Part shown: piece by piece, positions 60,749-64,000 of the stretch
Position numbering within the stretch: the stretch's first letter is position 1
Layout: the number at the start of each line of letters is the position of its first letter
From: Paludibacteraceae bacterium
GTDB lineage: Bacteria > Bacteroidota > Bacteroidia > Bacteroidales > Paludibacteraceae
NCBI GenBank assembly: GCA_017456885.1
Contig: JAFTIM010000015.1
Span: 124,001-188,000 of the forward strand
Reading direction: 5' to 3'
Length of the DNA stretch: 64,000 nucleotides
The notes under the pieces: model-generated
What the model was told of the DNA's origin: nothing
Database searches by the model: none
The model's input: only the letters and a program-made list of their open reading frames with translations
Translations under genes and position numbers: made by a program

Positions 60749-60973
60749 TTATTTTTTATCATCAATTTCCTCATAATCGACATATTCTCCATCGTCTTTA
60801 TCGAACTTTTTTTCACGCTTTTTCGGTTTAAACACAAACCGATGACGCGTGCCGGTATTGTTTGCCGAGGTATTTTTCCAAAATATGATACGAAAAAACA
60901 GAACGGCAAAAAGTATCACCACTATCGGCAATAGCAATAAAAAAATCAATATGGAGAATAATCCGTGTATCAT
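60749..60973 (-). CDS. DUF4834 small membrane protein
   Basis: A 74-residue protein with one N-terminal membrane helix (HGLFSILIFLLLLPIVVILFAVLFF) and a charged Lys/Asp/Glu tail ending EEIDDKK. It resembles the DUF4834 family of Bacteroidetes; the function is unknown. ATG 60973 shares its A with the metF stop (TGATG); the longer frame to 61084 lies inside metF and is rejected. Confidence 0.8.
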   Translation of the reverse strand: MIHGLFSILIFLLLLPIVVILFAVLFFRIIFWKNTSANNTGTRHRFVFKPKKREKKFDKDDGEYVDYEEIDDKK

Positions 60974-61926
60974 CAATAAACTTTTTGCGCTACTCTTTTC
61001 ACGCTTTGGGTTGCATTCAGGGCATAAAAATGAATACTCGGCACACCTTTTGCCTTTAGCTCCAATGCCTGCATCGTACACCACTCAATGCCCACCTCGG
61101 CAGCCTGCTCGTCGGTGGTGCATCGTTTCATTTCGGCAACCAACGCATCGGGCATCTCTATATGGAACAAACGTGGCAGCACATCGAGTTGCGACGCCTT
61201 TCGCAAAGGTTTCAATCCCGGTATTATAGGCACATCAATGCCGCAGGCACGGCATTTGTCCACAAAATCGAAATACTTCCGATTGTCGTAAAACATTTGC
61301 GTTACAAGGTATTCCGCTCCTGCATCCACTTTCTTTTTTGCCAATAGGACATCACTCTCCAACGAGGGCGAATCTTCATGCTTCTCGGGATAACACGCCA
61401 TGCCGTAACGAAACGGAACAATCGGACGATTCATTGAAGACCCATCTTCAAACAGACCACGATTGAAATCGTTCACCTGACGTTGCAGGTCGATTGCAAA
61501 CGCATTCCCACCCGAAGTCGGAAGGTAATAGTTTTCCTCGGCCGCCTTGTCGCCTCGCAGCAAAAGCAAATCGGTTATTCCCAAAAATTGCAGGTCGATT
61601 AACACATACTCGGTTTCTTCACGCGTAAAACCGCCACACAAAATGTGCGGCACAACAGGGATATTGTATTTGTGATGAATGGCAGCTGCCACGGCTACCG
61701 TACCCGGACGACGACGACGCGACAACACCCTCAACGTACCATCGGCATTCCACTCTCGCACACGTTCGCTACGATGCGTTGTGATATTGATATACTTCGG
61801 GTCGAACTCCCGCAACACATCAATGGTGTTCATTATCGAATCCATACTGTTCCCTTTCAAAGGTGGCAGTATTTCAAACGAAAATGCCGTTGAAGTTGCC
61901 GATTTAATACTTTCTACAACACTCAT
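60973..61926 (-). CDS. metF: Methylenetetrahydrofolate reductase
   Basis: A flavoenzyme that makes 5-methyl-THF for methionine synthesis. From ATG 61926 there are 317 residues: FSFEILPPLKG, PKYINITTHR, PHILCGGFTREETEYVLIDLQFLGI, LLLLRGD, VTQMFYDNRKYFDFVDKCR and PIIPGLKPL, all standard. The longer frame to 62160 is out-of-frame aroQ and is rejected. ATGA overlap with aroQ suggests translational coupling. Confidence 0.96.
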   Translation of the reverse strand: MSVVESIKSATSTAFSFEILPPLKGNSMDSIMNTIDVLREFDPKYINITTHRSERVREWNADGTLRVLSRRRRPGTVAVAAAIHHKYNIPVVPHILCGGFTREETEYVLIDLQFLGITDLLLLRGDKAAEENYYLPTSGGNAFAIDLQRQVNDFNRGLFEDGSSMNRPIVPFRYGMACYPEKHEDSPSLESDVLLAKKKVDAGAEYLVTQMFYDNRKYFDFVDKCRACGIDVPIIPGLKPLRKASQLDVLPRLFHIEMPDALVAEMKRCTTDEQAAEVGIEWCTMQALELKAKGVPSIHFYALNATQSVKRVAQKVY

Positions 61927-62339
61927 ACAAGAAACGATTCTACTGCCAAACGATAAGATTCCAATCCGAAGCCACAAATGACTCCCTTGCAAGCATCCGA
62001 CAAAAACGAATGATGACGAAATTCCTCTCGTTGGAAAACATTCGATATATGAACTTCGACAACCGGCGTTGTAACGGCACGAACAGCATCGGCAATCGCA
62101 ACCGAAGTGTGTGTATAAGCACCTGCATTCAACACAATGCCGTCGTACGAAAAGCCGCACTCTTGTATCTTATCAATCAATGCACCCTCGCTATTCGACT
62201 GAAAATATTGAAACTCTATTTGAGGGTAACTCGCTTTCATTTTCTGAAAATAGGCGTCAAAATTATTACTTCCGTAAATTTCAGGCTCTCTTTTTCCCAA
62301 AAGATTTAAATTAGGGCCATTTACAATCAATATTTTCAT
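61923..62339 (-). CDS. aroQ: Type II 3-dehydroquinate dehydratase
   Basis: The third step of the shikimate pathway. A 138-residue flavodoxin-like protein with VNGPNLNLLGKREPEIYG (catalytic Tyr), FFQSNSEGALIDKIQ-like FQSNSEGALIDKIQ, GIVLNAGAYTHTSVAI, PVVEVHISNVFQREEFRHHS and the C-terminal GVICGFGLESYRLAV. It lies 11 bp after asnS and overlaps metF. Confidence 0.97.
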   Translation of the reverse strand: MKILIVNGPNLNLLGKREPEIYGSNNFDAYFQKMKASYPQIEFQYFQSNSEGALIDKIQECGFSYDGIVLNAGAYTHTSVAIADAVRAVTTPVVEVHISNVFQREEFRHHSFLSDACKGVICGFGLESYRLAVESFLV

Positions 62340-62350
62340 GGGATTACAAA

Positions 62351-63748
62351 TTAGAATTCTGCATTTTTAGGTGTGCGTGGAAATGGAATCACATCGCGAA
62401 TATTTGCCATGCCCGTTACAAACAAAAGCAATCGCTCAAAGCCGAGTCCGAAGCCCGAATGAGGGCAAGTGCCAAACCGACGGGTATCCAAATACCACCA
62501 CATGTCTTTCATCGGTATATTCAACTCATTGATTCGGGCAAGCAACTTATCGTAATCGGCCTCACGCTCCGAACCACCAATTATTTCACCGATTTTCGGG
62601 AACAATACATCCATGGCACGCACGGTTTTTCCGTCGTCGTTTTGTTTCATATAAAAAGCCTTTATCTCTTTCGGATAGTCGGTCAGGATAACCGGTTTTT
62701 TAAAATGTTCTTCCACCAAATAACGCTCGTGCTCCGAAGCCAAATCTGCACCCCAAAAAACGGGGAACTCAAATTTATGTCCTTTAGCAACAGCCTCTTC
62801 CAATATTTTAATTCCTTCGGTATATGGCAAACGAACAAACGCATCTTTCAGCACACTCTCCAAACGTGCAACAAGTTCTTTATCGAACATATCGTTGAGG
62901 AATTGAATATCGTCACGGCAATTATCCAAAGCCCATTGCACGCAGTATTTGATAAACTCCTCCGCCAGGTTCATATTATCCTCAATGTCGTTAAAAGCGA
63001 CCTCGGGTTCTATCATCCAAAATTCCGCCAAATGGCGTGGTGTGTTAGAGTTTTCGGCTCGGAAAGTAGGTCCGAAAGTATAAATCGCTCCAAGAGCCGT
63101 TGCAGCAAGCTCTCCCTCCAATTGCCCTGATACAGTTAAACTTGCTTGCTTACCGAAAAAGTCATCGTCGTAAATAATTGATCCGTTGGCATCTTTTTTC
63201 AAATCATACAGGTTTTTAGTCGTAACTTGAAACATCTGCCCTGCGCCTTCGCAGTCTGATGCCGTGATAATCGGAGTATGAAAATAAAAGAACCCTTTTT
63301 TATGGAAAAAGTCGTGAATTGCAATAGCCATATTATGACGAATACGGAAAACAGCGCCAAAAGTATTGGTGCGTGGGCGCAGATGCGCTATCTCACGCAA
63401 AAATTCCAACGAATGACCTTTCTTTTGCAGCGGATAGGTATCTACATCGGCCGTACCATACACCTCTATCGAAAAAGCCTGTATCTCCACGTTTTGACCT
63501 TTGCCCTGCGATTGTACCAATTTTCCTACGACACCGATGGCTGAACCGGTGGTTATCTTTTTCAACAAATCATCTTCAAATTTATCATTATCAACCACAA
63601 TTTGAAGGTTGTGTATTACCGATCCATCATTCAATGCAATAAAACTGACCATTTTGTTGCCACGACGGGTGCGAACCCAACCTTTAACCAATACATCTAT
63701 ATCGTATTGTGTCGATTTTAACACATCTGCTATTTTCACTCTTTTCAT
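62351..63748 (-). CDS. asnS: Asparaginyl-tRNA synthetase
   Basis: A class IIb synthetase that charges tRNA-Asn. An OB-fold anticodon-binding domain ([25 protein letters not shown]) precedes the catalytic core: motif 2 [27 protein letters not shown] and motif 3 [29 protein letters not shown]. The 465 residues are normal. It is the first gene of the asnS-aroQ-metF-DUF4834-serS unit. Confidence 0.97.
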   Translation of the reverse strand: MKRVKIADVLKSTQYDIDVLVKGWVRTRRGNKMVSFIALNDGSVIHNLQIVVDNDKFEDDLLKKITTGSAIGVVGKLVQSQGKGQNVEIQAFSIEVYGTADVDTYPLQKKGHSLEFLREIAHLRPRTNTFGAVFRIRHNMAIAIHDFFHKKGFFYFHTPIITASDCEGAGQMFQVTTKNLYDLKKDANGSIIYDDDFFGKQASLTVSGQLEGELAATALGAIYTFGPTFRAENSNTPRHLAEFWMIEPEVAFNDIEDNMNLAEEFIKYCVQWALDNCRDDIQFLNDMFDKELVARLESVLKDAFVRLPYTEGIKILEEAVAKGHKFEFPVFWGADLASEHERYLVEEHFKKPVILTDYPKEIKAFYMKQNDDGKTVRAMDVLFPKIGEIIGGSEREADYDKLLARINELNIPMKDMWWYLDTRRFGTCPHSGFGLGFERLLLFVTGMANIRDVIPFPRTPKNAEF

Positions 63749-63770
63749 TTTATATTCTTTATTTTTTACG

Positions 63771-63778
63771 CAAAGGTA
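63771..63778 (-). promoter_or_regulatory. -7 element for the asnS-serS unit
   Basis: Minus strand TACCTTTG, 22 bp before the asnS ATG, just after the upstream gene's terminator. Confidence 0.55.
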
Positions 63779-63792
63779 AATCTTTTAAACAA

Positions 63793-63821
63793 AGAAACAT
63801 CTATTAAATATAGATGTTTCT
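63793..63821 (-). terminator. Terminator of the GldJ/GldK-type gene
   Basis: A 12-bp perfect stem AGAAACATCTAT (63793-63804 with 63810-63821) and 5-nt loop. On the minus strand it is followed by TTGTTTAAAAG. It lies 21 bp past the stop at 63843. Confidence 0.75.
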
Positions 63822-63842
63822 CGCAAATCATTATAGATTCTT

Positions 63843-64000
63843 TTATTTTTTACGTTTTGCAGGTTTCTTGATAGGAACCGATTCGCCTATCTTCGTCATA
63901 GCACATCTGAAACCAATATCGCAGGTAGATTTGCTTGCCTCCAAATAACGTCTTGTTGCAGGATTCAACCAATAAGCACGATCTCTCCACGAACCACCTT
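63843..64000 (-). CDS. GldJ/GldK-type FGE-sulfatase lipoprotein, C-terminal end
   Basis: Only the last 52 codons are inside the window; the start lies beyond base 64000. The visible sequence has GGSWRDRAYWLNPATRRY, then STCDIGFRCAM and a basic tail PIKKPAKRKK. The GGSW...RAYW...GFRCA pattern is the end of the formylglycine-generating-enzyme fold as found in GldJ and GldK lipoproteins, which belong to the gliding/T9SS apparatus. GldJ seems closer by the RAYWLNP-TRRY wording, but the fragment is too short to choose. It is absent from the supplied frames of 60 codons or more. Confidence 0.8.
   Translation of the reverse strand, partial: GGSWRDRAYWLNPATRRYLEASKSTCDIGFRCAMTKIGESVPIKKPAKRKK

Noticed and set aside
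61927-62160. N-terminal extension of metF by 78 residues
   Set aside because: The extension is Cys/Arg-rich, out-of-frame aroQ sequence; MetF homology begins at ATG 61926.

Overview
The window is chromosomal DNA from a Bacteroidota bacterium, most likely a Bacteroidales-type anaerobe. Five things point there: a SusC/SusD outer-membrane pair, the type IX secretion protein SprA/Sov, a GldJ/GldK-type lipoprotein, Bacteroidetes-only families (DUF4491, DUF4494, DUF4834, DUF5723), and promoters of the Bacteroidetes form TTTG-N19/20-TAnnTTTG. I see no rRNA, tRNA, CRISPR array, insertion sequence or phage. Nearly all the DNA is coding and most of it is core genome.

Layout. 1-3563 (+): the end of an unrecognised gene, translationally coupled to a DUF5723/TSP3/OmpA protein. 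3614-6030 (-): nagB followed by an alanine racemase that still carries the C-terminal domain of MurF but has lost the rest of that enzyme. 6068-17147 (-): the complete F1Fo ATP synthase cluster in the order atpD-C-(AtpI-like)-B-E-F-H-A-G, running with 5-12 bp gaps into dxr, rseP, DUF4494, yggS and DUF4491. 17225-21050 (-): ahcY, ychF and a PagL-like lipid A deacylase. 21072-26202 (-): susC/susD with its own terminator. 26390-30062 (-): dnaA, then a pRiA4b-ORF3-like gene, miaA and a LysE-type exporter. 30311-35165: envelope genes, an MCE/MlaD protein and a cell-wall amidase on - and lptD divergently on +. 35240-40820: clpC (+), then a transglutaminase-like lipoprotein and rho (-). 40845-50466: fabD, three separate acyltransferases, a PorE-like OmpA protein and an RsmF-like methyltransferase on +, interleaved with recF-yraN and prmC-recX on -. 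50459-59079 (+): ruvA, sprA and a YigZ-family gene. 59080-59464: a gene-free stretch with two palindromes and a 12-bp tandem repeat. 59465-63778 (-): asnS-aroQ-metF-DUF4834-serS. 63843-64000 (-): the end of a GldJ/GldK-type gene.

How the genes fit together. Much of the window concerns the cell envelope: LPS delivery (LptD), lipid A editing (PagL-like), lipid transport (MlaD), wall cleavage (amidase), D-alanine supply (Alr), phospholipid synthesis (FabD and the acyltransferases), and type IX secretion (SprA, a PorE-like anchor, a GldJ/K-like lipoprotein). The remainder is replication and repair (DnaA, RecF, RuvA, RecX), translation (AsnS, SerS, MiaA, PrmC, the RsmF-like enzyme) and energy. I found no clear undescribed multi-gene system. 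The most unusual items are the MurF-remnant/Alr protein, the higher-order TSP3 repeat, the repeated use of TTG start codons and the palindromic spacer before serS.
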